From contig DIJC01000024.1 of assembly GCA_002421005.1 (NCBI GenBank), positions 180,978 to 210,584 of the forward strand: a stretch of DNA of 29,607 nt, in the 5' to 3' direction. Source of the stretch: Enterobacteriaceae bacterium UBA5654. GTDB taxonomy: Bacteria; Pseudomonadota; Gammaproteobacteria; Enterobacterales; Enterobacteriaceae. How positions within the stretch are numbered: position 1 is the stretch's first letter; each line of letters starts with the position of its first letter. Made by a program: the position numbers and the translations under genes. This document shows positions 15,372 through 21,980 of the stretch, piece after piece. The notes under the pieces were generated by a model that saw only the letters and a program-made list of their open reading frames with translations, ran no database searches and had not been told where the DNA came from.

Positions 15372-15848
15372 ATGAGAATCGGCATCGCTCTGCATTACGC
15401 CGGGCAATATACCGACGGTGAAACGGACTTATACTATAATTATGCCCCGCAGGCCGGAAAGTCTGTGGTGCAGGACCCGGTGGGGCTAAGAGGTGGGTTA
15501 AACCTGTATGCTTATGCGCCTAATCCGGTGTCATGGATAGATCCTCTCGGACTCAAATGTTGGGGAACAGCCAGAAAAGACTTCTGGAAGAATGAAGCGA
15601 AACTATATCCTCATAAATACTCATCCAGAAACCTTGCAAGAATGAATGATGGCCTTGCTCCTAAAATGAAAATTGAAGTATTTAACTTCAAAACAAGGAA
15701 ACTTGAAGTTAAGGATGTATCAATGGAAATACATCATCGCAGTTTGCCGCAAAGAGGTCGTTCTCCAAAAGCCAATGAACAGTGGAATCTGGAAAAGGCT
15801 ACCCCTTTGGGGCATGAAGCAATGGACCCATTTAGACACACGGGATAG
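15372..15848 (+). CDS. Orphan Rhs tip with HNH/EndoVII-type (MEIHH) nuclease
   Basis: 158 aa from ATG 15372. It opens with an rhs fragment (ALHYAGQYTDGETDLYYN, missing LFRYYD relative to the main gene), then VVQDPVGLRGGLNLYAYAPN and WIDPLGL. The ~97-aa toxin has NLARMNDGLAPKMKI, VSMEIHHRSLPQRGR, NLEKATPLGHEAMDPFRHTG. The M-E-x-H-H motif with the later N, H and D/R-H pattern fits the LHH-like branch of HNH/EndoVII nuclease toxins; the exact branch is uncertain. Unlike several neighbours this orphan has its own ATG, but only a weak ribosome-binding site. Confidence 0.78.
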   Translation: MRIGIALHYAGQYTDGETDLYYNYAPQAGKSVVQDPVGLRGGLNLYAYAPNPVSWIDPLGLKCWGTARKDFWKNEAKLYPHKYSSRNLARMNDGLAPKMKIEVFNFKTRKLEVKDVSMEIHHRSLPQRGRSPKANEQWNLEKATPLGHEAMDPFRHTG

Positions 15849-15880
15849 GAATTACAGCGTATTATATTGGGGCCAAGCTT

Positions 15881-16333
15881 ATGGTGACTACTAACGATTT
15901 AAGAAGCTTTATAAAAACAAAAAATTATATTTCATTATTTAATGAAGTGATTGACCAACTGAATGTTAATACTGATAAAAATGAACCATCTAGTCAGCTT
16001 TTTAATATTCATGCAGGATGTGTAAACAAATCTGGAGTTAGCTTAGATGAAATAGAAAGACTATGTTATTTAGAAAAAGAACGTCTTGTAAAATATGTTA
16101 ATTTAAAAAATATTGAAATAGAAGATGATGAAGATGAATATAATGAAGGTGACGATAAAGCAGTGACGTTAGAGGTACTACCGTTTCCTAAATCTTTTTT
16201 AATTGGGGATGTTATTGAGTTTTATTTTTTAAAAAACAATCCATCTGCGCTTTCTGATTACTTGAAAAAACTAAGAATTCCAAGATCTATAAAATACGCA
16301 AAAAAATTAAAATCAATATATGATCTTCTTTGA
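15881..16333 (+). CDS. Putative immunity protein for the MEIHH nuclease
   Basis: 150 aa, ATG 32 nt after the toxin stop. I do not recognise the family. It looks mostly alpha-helical, with a very acidic central stretch (EIEDDEDEYNEGDD, about residues 86-99) and a basic C-terminus (RSIKYAKKLKSIYDLL). Acidic patches are common in proteins that cover the DNA-binding face of nucleases. The immunity role is inferred from position. It is the only cassette not followed by a symE fragment. Confidence 0.72.
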   Translation: MVTTNDLRSFIKTKNYISLFNEVIDQLNVNTDKNEPSSQLFNIHAGCVNKSGVSLDEIERLCYLEKERLVKYVNLKNIEIEDDEDEYNEGDDKAVTLEVLPFPKSFLIGDVIEFYFLKNNPSALSDYLKKLRIPRSIKYAKKLKSIYDLL

Positions 16334-16343
16334 TGTCTTCTTG

Positions 16344-16374
16344 GCCGAGAAAATTGCTTACTGATTTTCTCGGC
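16344..16374 (+). terminator. Cassette-end hairpin 4, without T-tract
   Basis: An 11-bp perfect stem GCCGAGAAAAT / ATTTTCTCGGC with a 9-nt loop, a relative of the other cassette hairpins (GCCGGGAA). The expected T-run is missing: the sequence passes straight into an rhs fragment (TACACCATGAAACAGG), as if the junction cut off the tail and the symE fragment. Confidence 0.6.
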
Positions 16375-16379
16375 TACAC

Positions 16380-16907
16380 CATGAAACAGGACTATATTAT
16401 AACCTGTTCAGGTACTATTATCCTGAATGTGGGCGGTTTACGCAGCCAGACCCGATCGGGCTGGCGGGGGGATTAAATCTTTGCTCATACGTCAAAAATC
16501 CACTTACATGGATAGATCCATTAAGATTAGCTGGATATAATGCTTAATTTAAATCGAGAAATGAAGCATTCAGGGCCGCCAAAAGAGATGCAGGGATACC
16601 TATGAATCAACCACCTGATCAAATTTTCAATGTAAAAAACCAAAGAATGTAGCAATATGATCAGGTCATGATGACTGATAAATATGGTGATCCAGTACTA
16701 AACACATCGACTAAACAACCTATTTGGACAAGAGAATATCAATATACGAGATCAGACGGATCTAAAATTGTTATTCAAGACCATTCTGTGGAACACCAAT
16801 ACGGACAAGGTGGAATAGGAGACCAGGGTTCTCATATAAATATAAGGCCTTCTAATAATACCAGAACTGGTAGTGTACCAGGCACCTTGGATCACTATGA
16901 CTTCTAA
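16380..16907 (+). pseudogene. Orphan Rhs tip with second EHHH nuclease, inactivated
   Basis: One frame reads ETGLYYNLFRYYYPECGRF, then DPIGLAGGLNLCSYVKNP and WIDPLRLAGYNA, and then an in-frame TAA (16545-16547). The main gene has CAA at this place, so a single C-to-T change explains it. A TAG follows at 16650-16652. The frame then continues to 16907 with TREYQYTRSDGS, IVIQDHSVEHQYG and TGSVPGTLDHYDF, a diverged relative of the main warhead. Bases ~16486-16605 are almost identical to ~11841-11960 and then diverge sharply. The immunity gene behind it is intact. Confidence 0.85.
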
Positions 16908-16923
16908 ATTAGAGGATTTTACA

Positions 16924-17307
16924 ATGTACTGGACTGATCTTCCTTGTAATGAGTTGATGAAGCGTATTTTTTCAAAGCCGCCAGAAATTGGTATTATTGA
17001 GATTTTTGATATAGAAATAAAGAGAGATGGGCCCACCATAATTGTCAATTTTGATTTAATTGATGTTTTACCTGATTTGGTTCCAGCAAAATGGGGAACA
17101 CAATTTAATCGCTGTAGAGTTGGGATTTATTGTCTAGGTGTATCAAATTTTATTTTTTCTGGTATATCGACAAATATGATGGCGGGTATCTCTTTTAATT
17201 TAAGTGACAATGCTAAAGAAGTGATAATTTCAGGTGAGGATTTTAATATGAGCTTCGTATGCGATCATATTAGTCTTACTGGTCCATCCGTTTATCTTAA
17301 CCGGTAA
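16924..17307 (+). CDS. Imm50-like immunity protein of the dead EHHH cassette
   Basis: 127 aa from ATG 16924, with AGAGGA 7 nt upstream. It resembles the immunity protein of the main rhs gene in layout: N-terminal WTDLPCNELM, an acidic strand (IEIFDIEIKRDG), a central PAKWGTQFNRCRVGI and C-terminal IISGEDFNMSFVCDHISLTG. It is open and free of stops although its toxin carries two. It may have been kept to give protection against neighbours that still use the nuclease. Confidence 0.75.
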   Translation: MYWTDLPCNELMKRIFSKPPEIGIIEIFDIEIKRDGPTIIVNFDLIDVLPDLVPAKWGTQFNRCRVGIYCLGVSNFIFSGISTNMMAGISFNLSDNAKEVIISGEDFNMSFVCDHISLTGPSVYLNR

Positions 17308-17315
17308 TTAAAGTA

Positions 17316-17352
17316 GCCGGAAAGATCCCCCGATCTTCCCGGCTTTATTTCT
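17316..17352 (+). terminator. Cassette-end terminator 5
   Basis: A 12-bp stem GCCGGAAAGATC / GATCTTCCCGGC with one mismatch and a 4-nt loop (CCCC), followed by TTTATTTCT. It starts 8 nt after the immunity stop. Confidence 0.75.
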
Positions 17353-17378
17353 ATCTTCTCAATTACTCGCCAAATCCA

Positions 17379-17545
17379 CTAAGCAACCAGATCCTTCACC
17401 CCCTCCACCAACTGTTTAAACTGATAAAGTTCAGTCTTCAGGGCCTGCACTTCACTGGTATCCGCAATAATCGTCAGCACGCCCTCCGATATTTTCGCCG
17501 TCACTCCCGTCCCGGTATCAAACCTGCCTGGGCGAGGCAATCGCA
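17379..17545 (-). pseudogene. symE-like C-terminal fragment 4 (antisense)
   Basis: The - strand reads RFDTGTGVTAKISEG, VLTIIADTSEVQALKTELYQ, then FKQLVEGVKDLVA and a stop at 17379-17381. Just upstream (17524-17560) lies a sequence also present at 15330, 21112 and 22120, in which KCDCLAQAG in a shifted frame is recognisable as the family's KGDWLAQAGF. The 5' part is replaced by an rhs fragment. Confidence 0.65.
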
Positions 17546-17562
17546 TTTTGCCGTGAAGCGAA

Positions 17563-18147
17563 ATGATCACTGACATCGCTCTGCATTACGCCGGGCAATA
17601 TGCCGACGGTGAAACGGGTTTACACTATAATCTGTTTAGGTATTATGACCCGCAGGTCGGACGGTTTGTGGTGCAGGATCCGATAGGGCTAAGAGGTGGG
17701 TTAAACTTATATTCATATGTTCCAAACCCGTTATCATGGATCGATCCGCTTGGTTTAACGGCCTGTGGTGCTGGGGGCGCTAAACAGTCCGCAAAAAATA
17801 TGTCTTTTGCGGACTGGATTAAAGCGAAAGTAAAAGGTGGGAATAATACCCATGTATATATGGGGTATAAAGATGGTAAACCCGTGTATGTGGGTATAAG
17901 TAAGGATGTGGATATTCGTGCTGGACAACATGGTGATAGATTCGATAAATTAGTTCGAATTACTGAAGAACCGCTGAATCGTGGTCATGCTCGGAGTATA
18001 GAACAAGCAATTATCCATAATAATCCACATTTTGAAAATTCCATCAATAGTATTAGTCCGACGAGAACATTATATTCAGATGCGGTTTCGTGGGGCGAAA
18101 ATTGGCTTAATAACACTGGAGTCAACATAAAATGGCCGACAAACTAA
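17563..18147 (+). CDS. Orphan Rhs tip with GIY-YIG nuclease toxin
   Basis: 194 aa from ATG 17563. Residues 7-42 are the rhs tip, including 96 bp identical to the main gene, then GLRGGLNLYSYVPNPLSW and IDPLGL. The ~125-aa toxin carries the GIY-YIG pattern: THVYMGYKDGKPVYVGIS, then DVDIRAGQHGDRF (conserved arginine and histidine) and RGHARSIEQAII with the metal-binding glutamate. It is probably a cytosolic DNase. It overlaps the immunity gene by 16 nt. Of all the orphans it has the longest intact tip, so it is the best-placed donor for a warhead swap. Confidence 0.85.
   Translation: MITDIALHYAGQYADGETGLHYNLFRYYDPQVGRFVVQDPIGLRGGLNLYSYVPNPLSWIDPLGLTACGAGGAKQSAKNMSFADWIKAKVKGGNNTHVYMGYKDGKPVYVGISKDVDIRAGQHGDRFDKLVRITEEPLNRGHARSIEQAIIHNNPHFENSINSISPTRTLYSDAVSWGENWLNNTGVNIKWPTN
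17587..17682 (+). repeat. 96-bp tip sequence identical to main rhs (orphan copy)
   Basis: Identical by eye to 11710-11805 in the expressed rhs gene. The first difference after it is GATA instead of GGTG at the DP(V/I)GL codons. This is the longest exact stretch noticed between the main gene and any cassette. Confidence 0.85.
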
Positions 18148-18602
18148 CTGTAATATCAAGAAATGAAAAGCAAAAAAAATGGCCAAAGGAAGGTGATGTT
18201 TTTTATTTTCAATTGAGTGATGGTCGTTTTGGTTACGGTATGGTCTCTTTAGGTAAAATGGATGTCGGCCCATTTAAGAATGCTATTGTTATATATATAT
18301 ATGACAATTTTATGCTGTCGCTTGACGAAAATATTGCATTGAATAAAGAAGATTTGTTACTGCCACCAATTATTACGGATGCTTCATGCTGGAAGAATGG
18401 ATATTTTGTAACATTCAAAAATCTGGATTCAAATAGTATGGATATCTATCCTGAACATTACTTCAAGAATCCGATAAGAAATAAAGTGTATGATCATCAT
18501 GGTACAGTAACTAACGTGTTAATTGATAATATACCAGTAGGTGAAGAGTCAATTCAGTTCCATAAGAGTGTTATAAAGTCTATTGAACATATATTAAATT
18601 AA
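18132..18602 (+). CDS. Imm26-like immunity protein for the GIY-YIG toxin
   Basis: 156 aa, ATG overlapping the toxin end by 16 nt, GGAG 10 nt upstream. The layout fits immunity family Imm26: WPKEGDVFYFQLSDGRFGYG at the N-terminus, a strand 'AIVIYIYD', then DLLLPPIITDASCWKNGYF and a C-terminal region with the proline pattern DIYPEHYFKNP. It is AT-rich like its partner. It should neutralise the GIY-YIG nuclease. Confidence 0.75.
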   Translation: MADKLTVISRNEKQKKWPKEGDVFYFQLSDGRFGYGMVSLGKMDVGPFKNAIVIYIYDNFMLSLDENIALNKEDLLLPPIITDASCWKNGYFVTFKNLDSNSMDIYPEHYFKNPIRNKVYDHHGTVTNVLIDNIPVGEESIQFHKSVIKSIEHILN

Positions 18603-18606
18603 TATG

Positions 18607-18642
18607 AAAGCCGGGAAAAATAAAATCTTCCCGGCTTTTTTA
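18607..18642 (+). terminator. Cassette-end terminator 6
   Basis: The stem AAAGCCGGGAA / TTCCCGGCTTT with a 10-nt AT-rich loop is followed by TTTTATTAT. It starts 4 nt after the immunity stop and is a good intrinsic terminator. Confidence 0.85.
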
Positions 18643-18665
18643 TTATCTAATATTGGTTAAATCCA

Positions 18666-19000
18666 CTAAACAAGCACATCCTTAATCCCCTGTTTAGCCT
18701 GATAAAGCTGCTCGCGCAGATCCTGCATCTCGTTACCGTCAGCCATCAGCACGATGCACCCTTCCGAAATCTTCACCGTCACACCCCGCCCGGTATCAAA
18801 TCCCGCCTCAGCCATCCAGTCGCCTTTAAAGTACAGACTGTGGCTTGTGATTAATAATGCTTAACCTACTGATTTTATGATAAAATAAATACTGGGCAGA
18901 TAGATGGATTTATCAGGGTATGGCGGTAGCATGTCAGTGCGATAAAGGTGATTTGATGAACTACCTCCAGAACTGGTAGTACACTCGGTGTGATGGACTG
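18666..19000 (-). pseudogene. Degenerate symE-like fragment 5 (antisense)
   Basis: One - strand frame reads SVHHTECTTSSGGSSSNHL, YRTDMLPPYPDKSIYLP, then a TAA (18861-18863), then ALLITSHSLYFKGDWMAEAG, FDTGRGVTVKISEG and the end LYQAKQGIKDVLV with a stop at 18666-18668. Apart from the single internal stop the frame is continuous. The start is missing: upstream of SVHH the sequence is rhs tip. The gap between cassettes (18603-19009) holds nothing else. Confidence 0.65.
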
Positions 19001-19009
19001 ATTTATTGA

Positions 19010-19456
19010 CCTGATCCGATAGGGCTAAGAGGCGGGTTAAACCTGTATGCTTACGGACCAAATCCACTGTCATGGATCGACCCGTTAGGCCTTAAATGTT
19101 CTCATTCTGCTAAAAATCCTAAAGAATTTCATTCGGCTATAAATGATAAATGGGGGCATAAAATGACCCCGGCAGAAATGAGGGAAGTACAAAAAACAAT
19201 AGATAGGATTAAGTCAAATAATCCATTTTATTCAAATGATGGGACAACATTTGGTAATACACATACTATAGGCAATCCTAATAGCCAGCGTCTTAATACT
19301 GGCAGTGGGCCATATAAAGAATGGACTGTAAAAACTCCTAATGCTGGAGGAAATGGGGCAAGGCGTATTGTTGTCGATACCTCTACAGGAAAAGCATACT
19401 ATACTAATGATCACTATGATTCATTTATTGAAATTTCTCTTGGAGGGTGGAAATGA
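19010..19456 (+). CDS. Orphan Rhs tip with barnase-like ribonuclease
   Basis: The frame is open from 19010, right after a TGA, and begins DPIGLRGGLNLYAYGPNPLS, WIDPLGL; there is no start before the first ATG at 19163. The toxin is a member of the guanyl-specific ribonuclease N1/T1 (barnase) superfamily: NDGTTFGNTHTIGN, then GPYKEWTVKTP (catalytic-type glutamate), GARRIVVDTSTGKAYYT (arginine) and NDHYDSFIEI (histidine), giving the E-R-H set of barnase. The partner gene is barstar-like, which strongly supports the call. The stop overlaps the barstar start (ATGA). Confidence 0.88.
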   Translation, partial: PDPIGLRGGLNLYAYGPNPLSWIDPLGLKCSHSAKNPKEFHSAINDKWGHKMTPAEMREVQKTIDRIKSNNPFYSNDGTTFGNTHTIGNPNSQRLNTGSGPYKEWTVKTPNAGGNGARRIVVDTSTGKAYYTNDHYDSFIEISLGGWK

Positions 19457-19785
19457 TGAAATTAGGGAGCAGAGTATTGATTGATTTTTATAAAGTAAAA
19501 ACAATAGATGATTTTTACGATCAACTATCTGATAAATTAGGATTTCCTGAATGTTTCGGTAGAAATGGTGATGCCCTGATCGATTGTCTTTTTAGCTTGT
19601 GTTATCCACAAGATGAAATGACATCTATACATGTAAGTAGCGAAGAATATTTACTGTTAGAATTAAGAGGATTCTCTTCCGTTGAGCAAAAAATAAGAGA
19701 CACTCTGATAATGAGTATTGAGTTTGTTAGCAAAAAATGTAAAGAGAAAGGGCAATCTCCTTCTATTGTTTTATTATTAAACTAA
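19453..19785 (+). CDS. Barstar-like immunity protein
   Basis: 110 aa from ATG 19453, which overlaps the toxin stop by 4 nt, with GGAGG 6 nt upstream; ATG 19456 is also possible. The barstar pattern is clear: VLIDFYKVKTIDDFYDQLS, then LGFPECFGRNGDALIDCLFS, the helix that plugs the barnase active site. C-terminally there is YLLLELRGFSSVEQKI and SIVLLLN. It should bind and block the upstream ribonuclease. Confidence 0.9.
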   Translation: MMKLGSRVLIDFYKVKTIDDFYDQLSDKLGFPECFGRNGDALIDCLFSLCYPQDEMTSIHVSSEEYLLLELRGFSSVEQKIRDTLIMSIEFVSKKCKEKGQSPSIVLLLN

Positions 19786-19807
19786 TCGGATAGCGCTAAT
19801 CAGAATT

Positions 19808-19840
19808 CGGGAAGGCTTTAAACCTTCCCGGCTTTTTATT
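19808..19840 (+). terminator. Cassette-end terminator 7
   Basis: An 8-bp perfect stem CGGGAAGG / CCTTCCCG with loop CTTTAAA, then GCTTTTTATTATTT. It lies 22 nt after the barstar stop. Confidence 0.85.
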
Positions 19841-19842
19841 AT

Positions 19843-20200
19843 TTAACTCTCGTTTAGCACACTAAACACCCCGCCTTTCAGCGTCTTAAACGCCTGCTGC
19901 ACCTGATAAATCTGCTCGCACAGTTCCTGCATCTCGTTACCGTCAGCCATCAGCACGATGCACCCCTCCGAAATCTTCACCGTCACACCCCGCCCGGTAT
20001 CAAATCCCGCCTCAGCCAGCCAGTTGCCTTTAAAGTGCAGACTGTGGCTTGTGATTGATAATGCTTAACCTTCTGATTTTATGGTAAAATAAGCATTGGG
20101 CAGATAAATGGATTTATCAGGGTATGGTGGTGACATGTAAGTGCGATACAGGTGATTTGATAAACTACTCCCAGAACGAGTAGTACGATTGTTGTGATGG
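19843..20200 (-). pseudogene. Degenerate symE-like fragment 6 (antisense)
   Basis: The - strand reads ALSITSHSLHFKGNWLAEAG, FDTGRGVTVKISEG, CIVLMADGNEMQELCEQIYQ, then VQQAFKTLKGGVFSVLNES and a stop at 19843-19845. This is the best preserved C-terminal half in the array. Upstream, the same in-frame TAA as in fragment 5 separates it from an N-terminal part ending IKSEG, which runs into rhs tip near 20200. Confidence 0.68.
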
Positions 20201-20218
20201 ACTGATTTATTGACCTGA

Positions 20219-20617
20219 TCCGATAGGGCTGGCGGGGGGATAAACCTCTATGCTTATGCGCCGAATCCGTTAAGTCATATTGATCCTCTAGGTTTAACGA
20301 ATTGCAATATTTCTAAAAATATTCATGACGGAGCACAAGGAAAACACATTCCAGGACACAATAATTATCTTAATGGGAAAAGTATATTAAGCGAAAATCC
20401 CCAGAATCTTCTGGATAGATTCCATGCTGGAGACATTAATACAAGTAGGATAATTACCGATAATAAAGTTAAAGTGGATTTTGGTGGAATAATTGGCTCT
20501 CATAAAGATATGAACGGCGTAAGTACACCTACATCGTGGGGAATAATTCACAGCGGTAAAAATGGAGCACACATCGTTCCTGCCTTACCTGATGTTATAC
20601 CAATAGGTGGATCATGA
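20219..20617 (+). CDS. Orphan Rhs tip with Ntox50 toxin, copy B
   Basis: Open frame from 20219 with no usable start codon before or just after the tip; the TTG that could serve in copy A is TTA here. The tip has the same frameshift at the six-G run (20234-20239). The toxin reads NIHDGAQGKHIPGHNNY, NGKSILSENPQNLLDRF, SRIITDNKVKVDFGGIIGSH and HSGKNGAHIVPALPDVIP. G-A-H-I-V-P-A fits the Ntox50 consensus better than copy A, so this looks like the healthier toxin sequence. It is probably silent unless recombined downstream of the frameshift. The stop overlaps the immunity start. Confidence 0.8.
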   Translation, partial: SDRAGGGINLYAYAPNPLSHIDPLGLTNCNISKNIHDGAQGKHIPGHNNYLNGKSILSENPQNLLDRFHAGDINTSRIITDNKVKVDFGGIIGSHKDMNGVSTPTSWGIIHSGKNGAHIVPALPDVIPIGGS

Positions 20618-20904
20618 TAAATATTAATCAGTTAAAGCTAACTATATTTTCTGCCCTTCTCGGAAATATTGGGGAAAATATCCGGGCATTAGCCTTTGAT
20701 TTCACAGACAATAAAATAATTATGTATGGATATCTGGATCAGGAACCGTGTGATGATGACTATGAATCTATAGATATAGCAATTACTGAAATAATGTCAT
20801 CTTATTCTAACTTCACAAATCAAGATATTCTACTGATAGAATCTCACGAACCTATCGGAACACTACCTTCCCATAAGGGATGGGTGTTTGTTCGAAAAGA
20901 ATAA
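20614..20904 (+). CDS. Immunity protein paired with Ntox50, copy B
   Basis: 96 aa, identical to the protein at 14821-15111 except for three conservative changes. It starts at the ATGA overlap with the toxin. The pairing Ntox50/this protein is the same in both copies, which supports a specific partner role. No known domain recognised. Confidence 0.8.
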   Translation: MININQLKLTIFSALLGNIGENIRALAFDFTDNKIIMYGYLDQEPCDDDYESIDIAITEIMSSYSNFTNQDILLIESHEPIGTLPSHKGWVFVRKE

Positions 20905-20915
20905 TAACTCTATCA

Positions 20916-20953
20916 GCCGGGAAAGAAAAATTTTCCCGGCTCTTTTATTTTTA
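20916..20953 (+). terminator. Cassette-end terminator 8
   Basis: Stem GCCGGGAAA / TTTCCCGGC with loop GAAAAAT and tail TCTTTTATTTTTATT, the same as terminator 3. Confidence 0.85.
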
Positions 20954-20959
20954 TTATTC

Positions 20960-21115
20960 TCAATCTCTGTTTAGCACACTAAACACTCCGTCTGTCAGCG
21001 TCTTAAACGCCAGCTGCGCTTGATAAAGCTGCTCGCGCAACTCCTGCACCTCGTCACTGTCAGCGATGATGGTCAGGCACCCCTCGGAGATCCTCGCTGT
21101 GCCAAGATCAAACCT
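20960..21115 (-). pseudogene. symE-like C-terminal fragment 7 (antisense)
   Basis: The - strand end reads VQELREQLYQAQLAFKTLTD, GVFSVLNRD with a stop at 20960-20962. It is nearly identical to fragment 3 but carries a 12-nt deletion near 21090 that removes part of the region before the rhs joint. Confidence 0.63.
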
Positions 21116-21152
21116 GCCTGGGCGAGGCTATCGCATTTTGCCGTGAAGCTAA

Positions 21153-21647
21153 ATGAGAATCGGCATCGCTCTGCATTACGCCGGGCAATATACCGACGGT
21201 GAAACGGACTTATACTATAATTATGCCCCGCAGGTCGGACGGTTTGTGGTGCAGGACCCGGTGGGGCTGGCGGGGGGATTAAACCTCTACAGTTACGTCA
21301 AAAATCCGCTGTCATACATTGATCCACTGGGATTAACTGGATGTTCTGTTAATTTTTCCCCGAAACAATTACAGAAAAAATTCAAACATGCTATTGATTT
21401 TGGTGTCCCCGGAAATGCTAGCAAGCAAGGTTTGGAAGTATTCGAAAATGCTATGAGAAATCATATTGATTTACCCGACACGACACCTATAGTTGGTAAA
21501 TACAGATGGGACCAGGATGTCTACCATTATTTTAATCCAAAAACTAACCTTAATGTTATGACGGATATGAATGGTGATTTTATATCTGGATGGAAGCTAT
21601 CAGAGAGGCAAGTGACTGATTTGTTGGAGTTGAAAAATGTGTTCTAA
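21153..21647 (+). CDS. Orphan Rhs tip with colicin-D-like tRNase
   Basis: 164 aa from ATG 21153. The start (MRIGIALHYAGQYTDGETD) equals that of the cassette at 15372, then VVQDPVGLAGGLNLYSYVKN and YIDPLGL. The ~100-aa toxin reads SPKQLQKKFKHAIDFGV, FENAMRNHIDLPDTTPIVGK, YHYFNPKTNLNVMTDMNGD and FISGWKLSERQ. K-x-K-H and S-G-W correspond to the active-site residues of colicin D (K608/K610/H611 and S677/W679), which cuts tRNA-Arg anticodon loops. tRNA cleavage is therefore likely; the exact target is unknown. It overlaps the immunity gene by 11 nt. Confidence 0.88.
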   Translation: MRIGIALHYAGQYTDGETDLYYNYAPQVGRFVVQDPVGLAGGLNLYSYVKNPLSYIDPLGLTGCSVNFSPKQLQKKFKHAIDFGVPGNASKQGLEVFENAMRNHIDLPDTTPIVGKYRWDQDVYHYFNPKTNLNVMTDMNGDFISGWKLSERQVTDLLELKNVF

Positions 21648-21933
21648 GGAAAATGAAACAGAATTGTTGGGGCTAATAGAGGATTTTATCTCTGGAAATA
21701 TTCCTGCAATTGAATTTGAAAAAAAATATATTGCTGTATGGCGCCATTATAGAGACTCCGATGATTTCAGTAAAATTGATAAAAATATTCAAATATATGT
21801 TGATCGTGTTTTTACAACTTTAGATGTTTATTGCTCTGACCCTGAATTAAGAGATGAAAACGATCTGGATGATAATGAATTATTTAGTGAAATCATCAGG
21901 CTAAGTAATAAATGGAAGAAAAATAATTTATAA
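21637..21933 (+). CDS. Colicin-D-immunity-like protein
   Basis: 98 aa, ATG overlapping the toxin by 11 nt, GGAG 7 nt upstream. It fits the colicin D/E5 immunity (ImmD-like, four-helix) pattern: LLGLIEDFISGNIPAIEFEK, KYIAVWRHYRDSDDF, a helix with IYVDRVFTTLDVYCSDPELR, then DENDLDDNELFSEIIRL. It is strongly acidic, as expected of a protein mimicking the tRNA substrate. Paired with a colicin-D-like nuclease, the assignment is well supported. Confidence 0.87.
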   Translation: MCSKENETELLGLIEDFISGNIPAIEFEKKYIAVWRHYRDSDDFSKIDKNIQIYVDRVFTTLDVYCSDPELRDENDLDDNELFSEIIRLSNKWKKNNL

Positions 21934-21942
21934 CTAATAAAA

Positions 21943-21978
21943 GCTGGGAAGAAAATTAAACCTTCCCGACTTTTTATT
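21943..21978 (+). terminator. Cassette-end terminator 9 (decayed)
   Basis: The core stem GGGAAG / CTTCCC is kept but the outer pairs are mismatched (GCT against GAC) relative to the other copies. A T5 tail follows. It is 10 nt after the immunity stop and probably still works. Confidence 0.7.
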
Positions 21979-21980
21979 AT

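Larger units (their letters stand above)
19808..21093 (+). repeat. Ntox50 block, copy B of a direct duplication
   Basis: Collinear with 14015-15300 at an offset of 5,793 bp. Similarity continues, after a 12-nt gap, through the start of the next rhs fragment (21153 compared with 15372), and ends at DPVGL, where the two following toxins differ completely. Confidence 0.8.

Noticed and set aside
15227..15421. + strand frame of 64 codons across the symE remnant (also 21020-21202)
   Set aside because: It runs antisense through the symE-like fragment into the rhs fragment and has no protein features of its own.
17379..17576. 65-codon - strand frame starting MSVIISLHGK
   Set aside because: Its start comes from the antisense of an rhs/symE joint; only the C-terminal SymE-like part is meaningful, so it was listed as a remnant.
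12664..21978. CRISPR-like series of repeated hairpins
   Set aside because: The hairpins are about 0.6-1.3 kb apart, follow immunity genes and vary in loop and stem; they are cassette-end terminators.
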